Both the position numbers and the translations under genes were made by a program. DNA of 64,000 bases from Candidatus Woesearchaeota archaeon (GTDB lineage: Archaea; Nanobdellota; Nanobdellia; Woesearchaeales; ARS49): the NCBI GenBank assembly GCA_019322895.1, contig JAHWHZ010000003.1:124001-188000 (forward strand), in the 5' to 3' direction. The notes under the pieces are model-generated. The model saw only the letters and a list, made by a program, of their open reading frames with translations. It searched no databases and was not told the DNA's origin. Below, piece after piece: positions 14,553 to 23,718 of the stretch (the first letter of the stretch is position 1; each line of letters opens with the position of its first letter).

Positions 14553-16378
14553 TCCACTTTCAGGGCAGCTAATGCTTTTCTCTGGAGTTCTGGATATTGG
14601 AGCGATAAATCTCCGTTTGTTTTCTCTGTTGCGAGAACTCCGTATCTTGTCTGCCCGACTTCATCGCCAGATGCTTTCTCATAAGTGTGCTTGTTAAGGT
14701 TAACGTCAATCGCTGCATCTTCTCTTTCAAACTCAATGTCAATGTTTTCTGGCTGGTTGTAATCCAGTCTAGAAGCTTCTGTGTGGATTCTTGCAGTGAT
14801 TGAGTCAGTGCCAGTTGTTGGAACGCTTATTCTCGCACCATATTTATCAACAACATCAACAGATGATCCATCTACTTTTCCATCGCCGTTCAAGTCAATA
14901 GCCAGTTTTCCTGTTGTCATGTCAACATAAGCAAGGAATGTATGATCGCCCCGCTTAATGCTCGCTGTTGCTGAATCAACAGCAATTATTTCCTCAACAG
15001 TGCCTGAATAATCTGTAATTCCGATATCGTAGCCGCCAATGTCAGTATCTTCCTGGAAACTGGTGTATTTGAAGGCAAAAGTGTCGCCGTCTTTTGACAA
15101 TATAACTGTGTCGCCGATATTCACGTGATATTCTGTCTCGCTTGAAGATTCTGTAAATATCAGGTTTCCATCTGCATCGCCAAGCTTTAGGCTGTTTCCA
15201 TCATTATGAACTAATGGAACATTGGTGTATGTGCTGCCTTCCTTATTTGTAAAAGAGAAAGTGTATGAACTGTCTGTTGCAGTTGATGTGTATGTGAAGT
15301 TTATGTCAGACTTGTTGAATGGAGTCTCCAGTCCGTCGAAGGTAACGTCAACAATTGCAGCATCTTTGTTTTCAAGCTTATCTACAAGTGTCTCTCCTTT
15401 CTTGACAAATATGTCTTGCTGCTGTGCATTTGTCGGCATTAGCTGGTAAGCCAGCTCATTCAAAGTGATTGTTCCTGCATTTGGGTCGACTTTTGCCTTG
15501 ACCCTGTCTTTTGAGTCATTATCAGCTTCTGCAAAAGCAGTGTCGTTAACATTGTCATCTTTGATATTTACTTTTTTTACGCCGACTCCTATCTCTGCCA
15601 TGTCTGATTCAGTGTCAAAGACGCCTGCATATGATCCGTCTGCTAACTGTACAGCATCTCCTGGCTTCATCCAGCCGAGATTTTGATTGTTTACAATGAC
15701 ATTTGCTTCTATTACACCGTCTGCTGCTGTCCTGCTGCCAGCATAAGTCACTTCATATGATTTTCCATCAAATGTAAAAGTCTGTGTTGGAGCTATATCA
15801 CACAGCGGCACGATTACTTCTCCTGTCATCAGGCCAAGATTAACTTCATCAACATCTCCGCCGTTCCAGGTGGTTGTTGCTTTTGTTATCCTGTATCTTT
15901 TTCCGCACATGAAAAGGTTTTTCTGTATCAGGTCTGTCATGTTTCCGTCTGCATCTACGCTTGATGTCAATCCATCTGCAAAAGTCAGTCTCCATGTGTA
16001 GACTGGCTCTGAATGTGCTGCATGCAAAAACACAGCAACATTTCCAGCATCATCTTTTGTTAATTTAGGGGTGATGTTGCCAAAGTCTAGTGTCTGGCTG
16101 CAGTTTACATCTGCCTGCCCGCCATTTCCGTCTGGCTCCTGCATCTTGAATTCTTGAAGAATGTTTGAATAATCATCTTTTGTGAGGGTTCCAAAATGGT
16201 CCTTAAGTGTCTCTTCTAATTCTAATATGGTTGAATTAGAAACAACTGGCCAGTTTTCTTCAGGGTTTACTGCTGCTGTGTTGTCCTTGTCTTTGCAGCC
16301 AGAAGCCAATCCTAATATAATCATCGCTAATGTTGATAATCCTGCTTTCTTGATAAATCCAGTCTTCCTTGTTTTCAT
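14549..16378 (-). CDS. large secreted lipoprotein with a dockerin-like Ca site, unknown function
   Basis: A 609-residue protein. The signal sequence ends in LGLASGC, so it should be lipid-anchored on the surface. The rest is Asp/Thr/Val-rich beta-type sequence with repeated DG turns. The segment DLNGDGKVDGSSVDVV (about 520-535) is an EF-hand/dockerin-like calcium loop. It could be a surface-layer or scaffold protein. The ATG at 16378 has a GGGGGAA ribosome site; the in-frame ATG 14 codons earlier lacks one. Its promoter carries the YACT-N4-AGTR palindrome. Confidence 0.6.
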   Translation of the reverse strand: MKTRKTGFIKKAGLSTLAMIILGLASGCKDKDNTAAVNPEENWPVVSNSTILELEETLKDHFGTLTKDDYSNILQEFKMQEPDGNGGQADVNCSQTLDFGNITPKLTKDDAGNVAVFLHAAHSEPVYTWRLTFADGLTSSVDADGNMTDLIQKNLFMCGKRYRITKATTTWNGGDVDEVNLGLMTGEVIVPLCDIAPTQTFTFDGKSYEVTYAGSRTAADGVIEANVIVNNQNLGWMKPGDAVQLADGSYAGVFDTESDMAEIGVGVKKVNIKDDNVNDTAFAEADNDSKDRVKAKVDPNAGTITLNELAYQLMPTNAQQQDIFVKKGETLVDKLENKDAAIVDVTFDGLETPFNKSDINFTYTSTATDSSYTFSFTNKEGSTYTNVPLVHNDGNSLKLGDADGNLIFTESSSETEYHVNIGDTVILSKDGDTFAFKYTSFQEDTDIGGYDIGITDYSGTVEEIIAVDSATASIKRGDHTFLAYVDMTTGKLAIDLNGDGKVDGSSVDVVDKYGARISVPTTGTDSITARIHTEASRLDYNQPENIDIEFEREDAAIDVNLNKHTYEKASGDEVGQTRYGVLATEKTNGDLSLQYPELQRKALAALKVD

Positions 16379-16424
16379 TGTATTCCCCCACTTAACCATA
16401 TTAATGAAGAATAAGAGCATGATT

Positions 16425-16466
16425 CTTTATAAAGTTGATGTTTTTTTAATTACTTTTCAGTAACTA
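16425..16466 (-). promoter_or_regulatory. palindrome plus TATA element upstream of the lipoprotein gene
   Basis: On the minus strand TAGTTACTGAAAAGTAATTA (16447-16466) precedes CTTTATAAAG (16425-16434) by 12 bases. The palindrome core TACT-N4-AGTA is shared with six other promoters in this window. It overlaps the stop codon of the upstream VWA gene. Confidence 0.55.
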
Positions 16467-19400
16467 ACCTGTCAGTCTTCTGTAGATGCCTGGCAGTTTA
16501 GCAGGCACGTCTTCCATCCTGTTGACATGCGCAAACCTGAACCCTCTTGCAATCTTTTCCATCACTTCTTTCTCAGCATCTCCTGTAAATATCACTATTG
16601 GATGCAGCCCTGCATTCCTTGCCTCGCGCAAGGCTTCTCTTGTGTCTGCAATCGCGTATTCTCCTTTATATTCAATATCATTAGGCGCGCCTTCAAGCAA
16701 GTATGCAAGTATCTTGTGTTTTTCAGGACGTCTGCTCAATACATGGGTTGCGTATCTTATTCCTGCACCATCCCTGTTCTGCTGTAGTGCCTTTAATGAG
16801 CCGATTCTCCGCTGTGTTTCACGATTATATTTTTCATTGAATCCTTTTATCTGGTAAACATCAACCTGCTCTCTTGTTTTTCCGCTGTAGGCAATGATTG
16901 AGTATGCATCTCCTGTCTGATCTATTGCTTCGCACATGTAAAGGCAGGTCTTCTTGCTGATGTCTATGAATCTTCCTTTTCTTGGATTGTCAAGGTCGAG
17001 GAATTTTCTCAGAGAGCCGCTCACTTCTGTCAATAAAAGTGTTGCAACAGACCGTTGGTTCTTGTATGTTCTTATGAATAATTTTTCGCTCGGCGTCACT
17101 CCTGCAGCTATCTGGCCTTTTGCTTCCACAATCGCATTAAAGTCAGGCTCTCCTGACAATTGTTTTTTCAGGGCTTTTCGCTCTTCTGGCTTCAGCCTTT
17201 CAAATTCCCTGCGTATTCTCTCAAGATGAACATAATCCTCGTCAAGCACGCTTGTGACAAAATCATTTTCAACAACTTCTATTGGTCTTTCATACACAAG
17301 AACATAATTTTCTTTAAGCTGTCCTGTGTCTGCGTCCCATTCTGGGAATAGTATCGGCTTTCCTTCCTGCTCGTCAAGAAGTATTTCTTCTTCTTTTGGG
17401 GCCAGGCCGCTTTCCACTGTGACTGCCTCTTCAAGGTTTATTTCAGATACTGGTTCTGGCGGCTCAACACGTTTTGCGACTTCATCTGCTTTCATTATAT
17501 CGTAAAGCCGGTCAGTAAGATGCAGCGAATCTATCACAGTTGCAGAAGGCATTCTTATGTGCTCGTCGATTTCTGACTTGAGTTTTGCTGCCAGCTTGCT
17601 TTTTCGTTTTGAGCTTCCTGTCATGCATATCTGGTAAAGCGCCTCAAACGAACTTTTTGGCTTATTGAAGTTTGAAGATATGTATTCATCAAATATCGCC
17701 ATATCATTTCTCAGTCCAGGATATGTTTCCAATAGTTTTGACTTCACTCTTGCTGTCTCAAGCATTGTGAATATGAATTTTGCAGCTTCGCTGTTTGGAT
17801 AAGTGCTCATCAGTCTTGCAAGAGATACTTCATCAATCTCTTCTTTGCTGCCTGATTTTTCCATGCAGTCTTGGATCAATTCTTTCAATGCAGATTCATC
17901 AATCTCATAAGTCCCGAATTCAAGGAATGCTGTCTGGTAGGATGTCAAGACCTTGTATATGCTGAAGTTCTGTTCGTCATCCTCAAATGCATGCACTGAT
18001 ATCGGCAGGACTATCTTGCCTTCCTGCAGCGAGGATTTCAGCTCAACAGAATCTGTTTTCTCGACTGCAAGCCTTTTGTTGGACAGTGCCTCTGCATATA
18101 CTTTTAATTTTCCTACAACATCATCAAATTTCAGTCCTTGCAGGAATTTATCCACGCTTATGCTGCTCGTGTAGCTTCTCCTGCCGTAGAACTTGACTGC
18201 AGCATCAACAGAATCCAGCTTTGCCCCTTCTTCAGCCCATGCCTGGGCAGTCTCAACTCCGAAAGAATCTATCATCTTCGGCAGGTTGTCAAAATAATTA
18301 TCAATGAGCTGTTCAAGCTTCTCGCGAAACTCCCGCCATCTTGCTTCATATTTTTCCTTTTCTCTCAAAGTGCTGTCTTGCTTCTTCAAAATCATTCTTG
18401 TTTTTTCCACATAAGGAGCGAACATTTGATTGAGCTCATCCATGAAGAATCTTTGGTTTTCTTTAGGTATCTGCTGGAATTTGCGCAGAAAACTGTAAAG
18501 AAGCAAATCTGGCTGCTTTATTTTTGCTGCACTCATAATTGTTTCAGGCCGCACCACATTCAGGTAATAGCAGAAAAATCCGCAGAAATCAAACAGCACG
18601 TCATTTTCAACATCATCTCCTGCCTGCGCGCGTGCCCTGAGAAAAACAAGGTCTGCATCCAGGAATTCGTCTGGCATGTAATTAAGCTTTCCAGGAAGCT
18701 TTCTTACAATAAGCTGTCTCAAGACATCGTCTCTCTCTTGATACGGCTTGCGAAGCTCTATTGCAAGGTCTCTTATGTTGCTTGCATGCTCAATAGTCTC
18801 TTCATCTGCCTGCGCATATAATGGCGCGCTTTGCAAGATATACGAGCTGAGCGAAGACTGGCCTGGTTTTTGCGTGTCCATTTTCTTCTCAAGCGCATTC
18901 ACCCAGGCCTGGAAATTTTCTTTGGAAAACTCATCTGCCAGAAGAGACAGCTGATTGGAAAGTGTTGTCAGATGCCTTCGCAGTTCCCTATCATTGGAAG
19001 TCATTGCATTTTGAAGCAAGTGATCTATAAATTCTTTGAGGAATTTGCCTTGTTTTTTTGTTATCTGGCACAGGCTTGCATAATTGTCAAGAAACTCTGC
19101 CAGGTCCTGCCCTCCATTGCGCACCAGGTGCAGTCCATTCTCCAGAAATGCATCTCCTGCAGAAAACACCTCCTGCTTGTCCTGCCTTTGCAGTCCAAAG
19201 ATGTTTTCCAGCGCATTTTTGGTATCATGGAAAAGATTCACATAACTGCGTTTTTCTTTTTCTGCGCGTGTTTTGTGTCCAAAAGCGATTAAAAGATAAG
19301 AAAGATATCTCTTGAATTCATCTGCAGATGTTTTTTGGGCTGCAATGCCCGGTATATGATTAAGGTATGCATGTAAGAGCTTGTCAAACCTCCATCTCCT

Positions 19401-20375
19401 CCTGAATCTTGCTGCATATTCTATTGCAGGGACAAGCTTTTGCACATCATCTATTTCTGCTATTGCTTCATTTATAGGGTCTATTCTTTCTATTTCCCGC
19501 GCATCTCCTGCAAAAAGTATGTTTTTTGTGTGCTCAGCCACTTTTTCCTGCACTTTAGAATCAAAAGGCGCAATATTATTGACTAAATCAGTTAGTTTTT
19601 CTGCAACTATTTTTTCTTTTTTCTCAGGCTCCTGCCTGCTCATTGATTCATTTCTTATCTCATAAAGGCGCTGGTATGTCTTGAGAGAAACTTTTTGTGC
19701 ATTGTCTACGAATTCTTTTGCAAATTTTATCTTCTCTTCTGCTTCTTTTTCTTCTGAAACAGCAGCAAGCTTGATGAAGTAAGGCTCTCTTCCGCGCATT
19801 TCTTTGTCAGCGTGCATTACAGCCATTATTTCCTGCCAGTTCACGCAGTATCGTGTAAGGACATGTATGCTGGTGCGCGCATATTCCTCCCGCATCTTTG
19901 TTGGCACGCGCATGCTTATCTGTTCAGCAAGGATTTCAAGCCAGGTATAGCATCCTTTTTTCCTGAAAGTCCCGAACATTGCAGGAAGGTCTCCTATCAT
20001 CCTGGGATAATGCGGGAAAAAACAAGCATTTTTTGAAAAAGCATGGTCAAGAAAATCAAAAAGGTCTTTTGAGCCTTTTTCGCCTTTCCTTTTATCCTGG
20101 TCTGCAAATTTCGCAGTAGTTGCTCCTTTGCTGAGCAAAGTGCTTAGATACTTGTCTCTTGTTATTTCATCTTCAACAGAAAGCTTTCTTTTTCTGTACT
20201 TTTTCAGAAGAGAGAATAACGGCTCCTTATATCTTTCTTCCATAGAATTTACAGCGTTTTCAAGTCGCTCGTCAGTAGTTTTTACTCGGATATTATATTT
20301 TTTTGCAAGAAGTTCTATTACTTGTGCCTTGTTCAGTCGTGGCTTCTTTGTCTTTTTCTTCTTGCCATCTTGCAT
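16464..20375 (-). CDS. CbbO/NorD-like VWA-domain protein, greatly enlarged
   Basis: A 1303-residue, largely helical protein. The C-terminal ~220 residues form a VWA domain alignable to NorD/CbbO: SVATLLLTEVSGS, YMCEAIDQTGDAYSIIAYSG, VYQIKGFNEKYN, ILAYLLEGAPNDIEY, REARNAGLHPIVIFTGD. At the metal site the usual DxSxS reads EVSGS and the TDG position reads LEG, so metal binding may be altered. Family members are usually about half this size; residues 1-1050 look like helical repeats. It follows the CbbQ-like ATPase by 4 bases, the standard pair in which ATPase and VWA protein remodel a client enzyme. Confidence 0.75.
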   Translation of the reverse strand: MQDGKKKKTKKPRLNKAQVIELLAKKYNIRVKTTDERLENAVNSMEERYKEPLFSLLKKYRKRKLSVEDEITRDKYLSTLLSKGATTAKFADQDKRKGEKGSKDLFDFLDHAFSKNACFFPHYPRMIGDLPAMFGTFRKKGCYTWLEILAEQISMRVPTKMREEYARTSIHVLTRYCVNWQEIMAVMHADKEMRGREPYFIKLAAVSEEKEAEEKIKFAKEFVDNAQKVSLKTYQRLYEIRNESMSRQEPEKKEKIVAEKLTDLVNNIAPFDSKVQEKVAEHTKNILFAGDAREIERIDPINEAIAEIDDVQKLVPAIEYAARFRRRWRFDKLLHAYLNHIPGIAAQKTSADEFKRYLSYLLIAFGHKTRAEKEKRSYVNLFHDTKNALENIFGLQRQDKQEVFSAGDAFLENGLHLVRNGGQDLAEFLDNYASLCQITKKQGKFLKEFIDHLLQNAMTSNDRELRRHLTTLSNQLSLLADEFSKENFQAWVNALEKKMDTQKPGQSSLSSYILQSAPLYAQADEETIEHASNIRDLAIELRKPYQERDDVLRQLIVRKLPGKLNYMPDEFLDADLVFLRARAQAGDDVENDVLFDFCGFFCYYLNVVRPETIMSAAKIKQPDLLLYSFLRKFQQIPKENQRFFMDELNQMFAPYVEKTRMILKKQDSTLREKEKYEARWREFREKLEQLIDNYFDNLPKMIDSFGVETAQAWAEEGAKLDSVDAAVKFYGRRSYTSSISVDKFLQGLKFDDVVGKLKVYAEALSNKRLAVEKTDSVELKSSLQEGKIVLPISVHAFEDDEQNFSIYKVLTSYQTAFLEFGTYEIDESALKELIQDCMEKSGSKEEIDEVSLARLMSTYPNSEAAKFIFTMLETARVKSKLLETYPGLRNDMAIFDEYISSNFNKPKSSFEALYQICMTGSSKRKSKLAAKLKSEIDEHIRMPSATVIDSLHLTDRLYDIMKADEVAKRVEPPEPVSEINLEEAVTVESGLAPKEEEILLDEQEGKPILFPEWDADTGQLKENYVLVYERPIEVVENDFVTSVLDEDYVHLERIRREFERLKPEERKALKKQLSGEPDFNAIVEAKGQIAAGVTPSEKLFIRTYKNQRSVATLLLTEVSGSLRKFLDLDNPRKGRFIDISKKTCLYMCEAIDQTGDAYSIIAYSGKTREQVDVYQIKGFNEKYNRETQRRIGSLKALQQNRDGAGIRYATHVLSRRPEKHKILAYLLEGAPNDIEYKGEYAIADTREALREARNAGLHPIVIFTGDAEKEVMEKIARGFRFAHVNRMEDVPAKLPGIYRRLTG

Positions 20376-20379
20376 TTTT

Positions 20380-21288
20380 CTAAGGGAATTTGGTTTTAAC
20401 TACCTCTTCTAATCCCTCTTTTATGTCCTTGTAGACGTCTGCCTTGTCTGTCAATGTGTCAAGAATCGCTACATTTATCGCTTCCTGCGGAGCTATTCCT
20501 TCCTGCATCAGCTCTGCAGCGTAGATAAGAAGTCTTGTGCTCGCTCCTTCGTCAAGGCCTTTTCCTTTAAGGTTCCTTATCTTTCCAGCAACCTCGACAA
20601 GCGGCTTTGATAATTTGCTGTCTACACCTGCTTCTGTCTCAATGATTTTTTGCTCAATATCTGCAGGAGGATAATTGAATTCAAGTGTGATAAATCTTTG
20701 TTTTGTGCTTTGCTTAAGCTCTTTTCCGACATTCTGGTACCCGGGATTATAGCTCATAACAAGCATGAAATTCGGGTCTGCCTCATAGACCTGGCCGGTC
20801 TTTTCTACTGAGATTGTCCTTACGCGCTCTTTTCCTGCACGGTCTGCAAGAGGGTGTGTAATGACTGTGACGTCTTTTCTTGCCTCCACAACCTCGTCAA
20901 GATAAAGTATTCCTCCGTGCTTGACTGCAACAAGCGCAGGGCCGTCCATAAATTCGCCATTAAGCAGGTATCTTCCTATCAAATCATCTGAGCATAAATC
21001 TTCATGGCAATGCACTGAAACCAAAGGCCCAAGGCCGTCTTTTGGTTTTGCTTTATCTGCTTTTTTTGCTCCTTTTGCAGGCTTTACATGTGTCAAGTCT
21101 ACACTCAGCTTATGTGCCATGTAATGTATAAATCTTGATTTTCCGCACCCTGTAGGGCCCTTAAGAAGTACTGGTATGTGTCTTTTGAAAGCTATCTCAA
21201 AAAGCTTTATTTCATTGCCAACAGGCTCATAATATGGCTCTTCTGTAATCCTGTAAGATTCTATTGTGTATTCACTTGATTTAGCCAT
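20380..21288 (-). CDS. MoxR/CbbQ/NorQ-type AAA+ ATPase
   Basis: A 302-residue ATPase. Walker A is GPTGCGKS (about 40-47), Walker B GGILYLDEVVEAR (about 125-137), sensor 1 VMSYNPGYQ, the arginine-finger region STKQRFITLEF, and the CbbQ C-terminal domain begins at about 205. It should form hexameric rings working with the adjacent VWA protein, as known for CbbQ-CbbO and NorQ-NorD. No Rubisco or nitric-oxide reductase gene is visible here, so the client is unknown. Confidence 0.9.
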   Translation of the reverse strand: MAKSSEYTIESYRITEEPYYEPVGNEIKLFEIAFKRHIPVLLKGPTGCGKSRFIHYMAHKLSVDLTHVKPAKGAKKADKAKPKDGLGPLVSVHCHEDLCSDDLIGRYLLNGEFMDGPALVAVKHGGILYLDEVVEARKDVTVITHPLADRAGKERVRTISVEKTGQVYEADPNFMLVMSYNPGYQNVGKELKQSTKQRFITLEFNYPPADIEQKIIETEAGVDSKLSKPLVEVAGKIRNLKGKGLDEGASTRLLIYAAELMQEGIAPQEAINVAILDTLTDKADVYKDIKEGLEEVVKTKFP

Positions 21289-21309
21289 TTTTCAACCCCC
21301 CAAAAAGAA

Positions 21310-21837
21310 TTAATCTTCGTCGCTTCTCTTTGGTGTAACGTCCATGTATAAGTTTGGAAAAAACGGAGTTCTGCCTGCTTCAAGATTTAAAAACATCCTC
21401 TGCAAGATAACTTCATTATCTATGTTTTCTATCTCTCTTTCCAGTGCTGCTTGAACATCTTCTCTTTCTGTTGCAGATAGATATCTTAATGTTTCCTCAA
21501 CATCCAGCTGCAGTCCCTGCTCGCCATACTTGAATGCCCTTTTTCCAGGACCGATCTCAGAATCATATTCCCATCCAGGAATATGTGAAAGAACATTATC
21601 TGGCTGTCTTGATGTGTCTATTAGTGCATAGCGATGCTTGCTCTGCTTTGGGCCAGATATCTCTGCTAGTTTAAAACCTGTATGATTTTCTTCACCAAAG
21701 TAAATATTTCGCCTAAGCTGGCTTTGCAGCAAAGCTGTATGAGCATCTCCGCCATCTTCTTGATTAGGCCAGAATTTAGTTATATCTTCACCGTCATTGA
21801 TTCTATCTTCAATATTTTCATCATGATATCTTGCCAT
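21310..21837 (-). CDS. protein of unknown function, first gene of the ATPase/VWA operon
   Basis: A 175-residue acidic soluble protein (MARYHDENIEDRINDGE, SQPDN-type loop DTSRQPDNVLSHIPGWEYD, SATEREDVQAALEREIEN). No domain was recognised. It lies 21 bases upstream of the MoxR-type ATPase and shares its direction. It could be an adaptor or client of the ATPase, which is inference. Confidence 0.55.
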   Translation of the reverse strand: MARYHDENIEDRINDGEDITKFWPNQEDGGDAHTALLQSQLRRNIYFGEENHTGFKLAEISGPKQSKHRYALIDTSRQPDNVLSHIPGWEYDSEIGPGKRAFKYGEQGLQLDVEETLRYLSATEREDVQAALEREIENIDNEVILQRMFLNLEAGRTPFFPNLYMDVTPKRSDED

Positions 21838-21910
21838 CGTGTCTTTCCTCCCAAATATCTCTTGTTTTTAAAGTATAAATAACTTTCTATATACTTATAG
21901 GTAACAGTGA

Positions 21911-21972
21911 CCATTTATAAAGCTTATGGTTTTTTAACTACTTTTCAGTGTCAAAAACAAAAGATTTAAATA
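21911..21972. promoter_or_regulatory. bidirectional promoter with YACT-N4-AGTR palindrome
   Basis: The palindrome TAACTACTTTTCAGTGTCAA (21935-21954) has a TATA element on each side: TTTATAAAGC (21914-21923), read leftward toward the ATPase operon, and GATTTAAATA (21963-21972), read rightward toward a ten-codon remnant. The leftward half reads nearly the same as the lipoprotein promoter at 16425-16466, including AAAAAACCAT/AAAAAAACAT before the TATA element. Confidence 0.5.
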
Positions 21973-21997
21973 CTACTAGTGTTTACCTATTATTACC

Positions 21998-22030
21998 ATG
22001 AAACGAGTTGATTGTATTCATTGTGGATAA
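21998..22030 (+). pseudogene. ten-codon gene-start remnant (CxxC peptide)
   Basis: After a TATA element comes ATG and the peptide MKRVDCIHCG, then TAA. A second, decayed copy at 22065-22094 reads MRSDCIHHR and stops. The pair looks like a tandemly duplicated start of a zinc-ribbon gene that was cut off by rearrangement next to the tRNA-His duplication. A real micropeptide is possible but less likely. Confidence 0.3.
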
Positions 22031-22064
22031 ACTGAATTCTTATTTTATTAGTTCCAGCTCTATG

Positions 22065-22094
22065 ATGCGAAGTGATTGTATTCATCATCGCTAG
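22065..22094 (+). pseudogene. second copy of the truncated gene start
   Basis: Shares TGATTGTATTCAT with the copy at 21998-22030 and stops after nine codons. It lies just before the truncated tRNA-His. No promoter of its own is seen. Confidence 0.25.
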
Positions 22095-22110
22095 TTCTAA
22101 ATTCATTCTT

Positions 22111-22176
22111 GGCGGCAGTGGCGTAATGGTAGCGTATGGGACTGTGGCTCCCATGGCGCGGGTTCGATTCCCACCT
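22111..22176 (+). pseudogene. truncated tRNA-His copy (lacks 3' acceptor strand)
   Basis: Bases 22111-22172 are identical to the first 62 bases of the intact tRNA-His at 22306-22367: acceptor 5' strand, D arm, GTG anticodon arm, variable loop and T loop. After the T-loop the sequence departs into the hairpin of the ~120-base repeat, so no acceptor stem can form. It forms the left boundary of that repeat, and the intact tRNA forms the right one. Confidence 0.85.
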
Positions 22177-22296
22177 AACTTTGAAAAAGTTAGGATCAAA
22201 ATGCGTTCTTTGTTCAGGCTCCAGAAGCAATCTATAGGCTGTTTGCTCTGCAAACAGGGATTCAACTCTTCTCTCACCCTCACAATATCACGCAAT
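22174..22296 (+). repeat. ~120-base hairpin-bearing dispersed repeat, copy A
   Basis: Starts with a 9-bp hairpin (CCTAACTTT GAA AAAGTTAGG, 22174-22194). A single-stranded core follows containing TTCAGGCTCCAGAAGCAATC, then a second hairpin (CTGTTTGC TCT GCAAACAG, about 22239-22257), and a pyrimidine-rich tail. It is roughly 85-90% identical by eye to copy B (minus strand, 48403-48523). In the second hairpin a C-G pair in A is an A-T pair in B, a compensated change that supports RNA or DNA structure. No coding capacity is seen. Confidence 0.8.
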
Positions 22297-22305
22297 ATTA
22301 ATTAT

Positions 22306-22377
22306 GGCGGCAGTGGCGTAATGGTAGCGTATGGGACTGTGGCTCCCATGGCGCGGGTTCGATTCCCGCCTGCCGCC
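22306..22377 (+). tRNA. tRNA-His (GTG)
   Basis: The complete cloverleaf is present. G-1 is encoded at 22306 and faces C73 at 22377, the histidine identity pair. The acceptor is GCGGCAG (22307-22313) with CTGCCGC (22370-22376). The anticodon stem is TGGGA/TCCCA with loop CTGTGGC (anticodon GTG at 22339-22341). The T arm is GCGGG TTCGATT CCCGC. CCA is not encoded. It lies 50 bases upstream of the histidyl-tRNA synthetase gene. Confidence 0.95.
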
Positions 22378-22427
22378 CTTGATTCTCAAAAAGATTTATA
22401 TATAATAATGAATGCAGGTGAATTAAA

Positions 22428-23687
22428 ATGAAATACCAAGCACCAAAAGGGATGGAAGACTATTACCCTGAGAGAGAAGCTGTAAAGAATAAGATATTTC
22501 AGGTATTTAGAGAGGTAGCCATAAGATACGGCTATCAGGAAGTGAGCACTCCTGCAATGGAGTCTTTCAAGCTATTATCTGCTAAGTCTGGTGAAGAGAT
22601 AAAACAGCAGATTTTCATGATAGAGAAAAGAGGCGCTGAAAGCCTTGGCTTGAGATTTGATTTGACTGTTCCTATCACAAGGTTATTTATCACAAAGCAA
22701 AAAGAGCTTGTAAAGCCGGTTAAGTGGTTTTCTATAGGAAAGATGTGGCGCTATGAAGCTCCGCAAAAAGGAAGATTAAGGGAATTCAACCAATTGAGTG
22801 TTGAATTGTTTGGCTCTGACAAGCCAGAGGCAGATGCAGAATTATTGAACATGATAATTGACATAATGAAAGCTCTTGGATTAAGTGACAGGGATTTCTT
22901 TATCAAGATGAACAACAGGAAATTGCTGGAAGGCCTTTTATTGACTGCAATCAAGAAAGACCAGCTGGAAGCAGTTACAAGAGTTATTGACAAGAAAAAC
23001 AAGCTCACAGATGCAGAGTTTGAGCAGGAACTGCTTGACTTGGGGCTGGATAATTTCAAGATCCAGAGGATAAGGCATGCTATACAGTTCAATGGCAAGC
23101 CGAGCAAGGTCTTGAAAGATATTAAAGAGCATTTTGCAGATGTTCCTGAAGAGACCAAGAGAGGAATAATTGAGATGGAGAATATCTGCAAGCTAGTTTC
23201 AGAAAAATATGTTGTACTGGACTTGTCAGTAGCCCGCGGCCTGGCTTATTACACAGGGACCGTGTTTGAGGTGTTTGACAGGCAGGAAAAATTCCGCTCA
23301 ATGGCAGGCGGAGGCAGGTATGACAATATGGTGAAATTATTTGGAGGAGAAGACTGCCCTGCAACCGGCTTTGCTATCGGAGAAGCTGTAACAACTTTAG
23401 TGTTAAAGGACTGCAACAAGCTTCCAGAGCCAGAATTAGAGCCAGACTATTTCATAGCTGTCGTGAGCGAGGATGTAAGAAAAGATGCAATGAAGCTTGC
23501 AGAGAAATTAAGGAAAAAATACAAGGTTGACATTGACCTGATGGGCAGGAAACTGAAAAAGCAATTTGAATATGCGAATTCTATCAAGGCAAAGAAAGTG
23601 ATTGTTGTGGGCCCTGATGAAGTCAAGGCAAAGACTTTCACAGTTAAGGACATGAAGACTGGAAAAGAAGAGAAAAAGAAGCTTTAA
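22428..23687 (+). CDS. hisS: histidyl-tRNA synthetase
   Basis: A 419-residue class II aminoacyl-tRNA synthetase that charges tRNA-His. Motif 2 region (WRYEAPQKGRLREFNQLSVELFG), the histidine A motif (ARGLAYYTGTVFEVF) and motif 3 (AGGGRYDNMV, GFAIGEA) are intact. A C-terminal anticodon-binding domain begins at about 330 (YFIAVVSEDVRKDAMKLAEKL). Length is normal. The gene is directly downstream of its cognate tRNA with a TATA element (ATTTATATAT) between them. Confidence 0.95.
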   Translation: MKYQAPKGMEDYYPEREAVKNKIFQVFREVAIRYGYQEVSTPAMESFKLLSAKSGEEIKQQIFMIEKRGAESLGLRFDLTVPITRLFITKQKELVKPVKWFSIGKMWRYEAPQKGRLREFNQLSVELFGSDKPEADAELLNMIIDIMKALGLSDRDFFIKMNNRKLLEGLLLTAIKKDQLEAVTRVIDKKNKLTDAEFEQELLDLGLDNFKIQRIRHAIQFNGKPSKVLKDIKEHFADVPEETKRGIIEMENICKLVSEKYVVLDLSVARGLAYYTGTVFEVFDRQEKFRSMAGGGRYDNMVKLFGGEDCPATGFAIGEAVTTLVLKDCNKLPEPELEPDYFIAVVSEDVRKDAMKLAEKLRKKYKVDIDLMGRKLKKQFEYANSIKAKKVIVVGPDEVKAKTFTVKDMKTGKEEKKKL

Positions 23688-23718
23688 ATAGTTTCATATA
23701 TTTCTTAAGCAGCATAAA

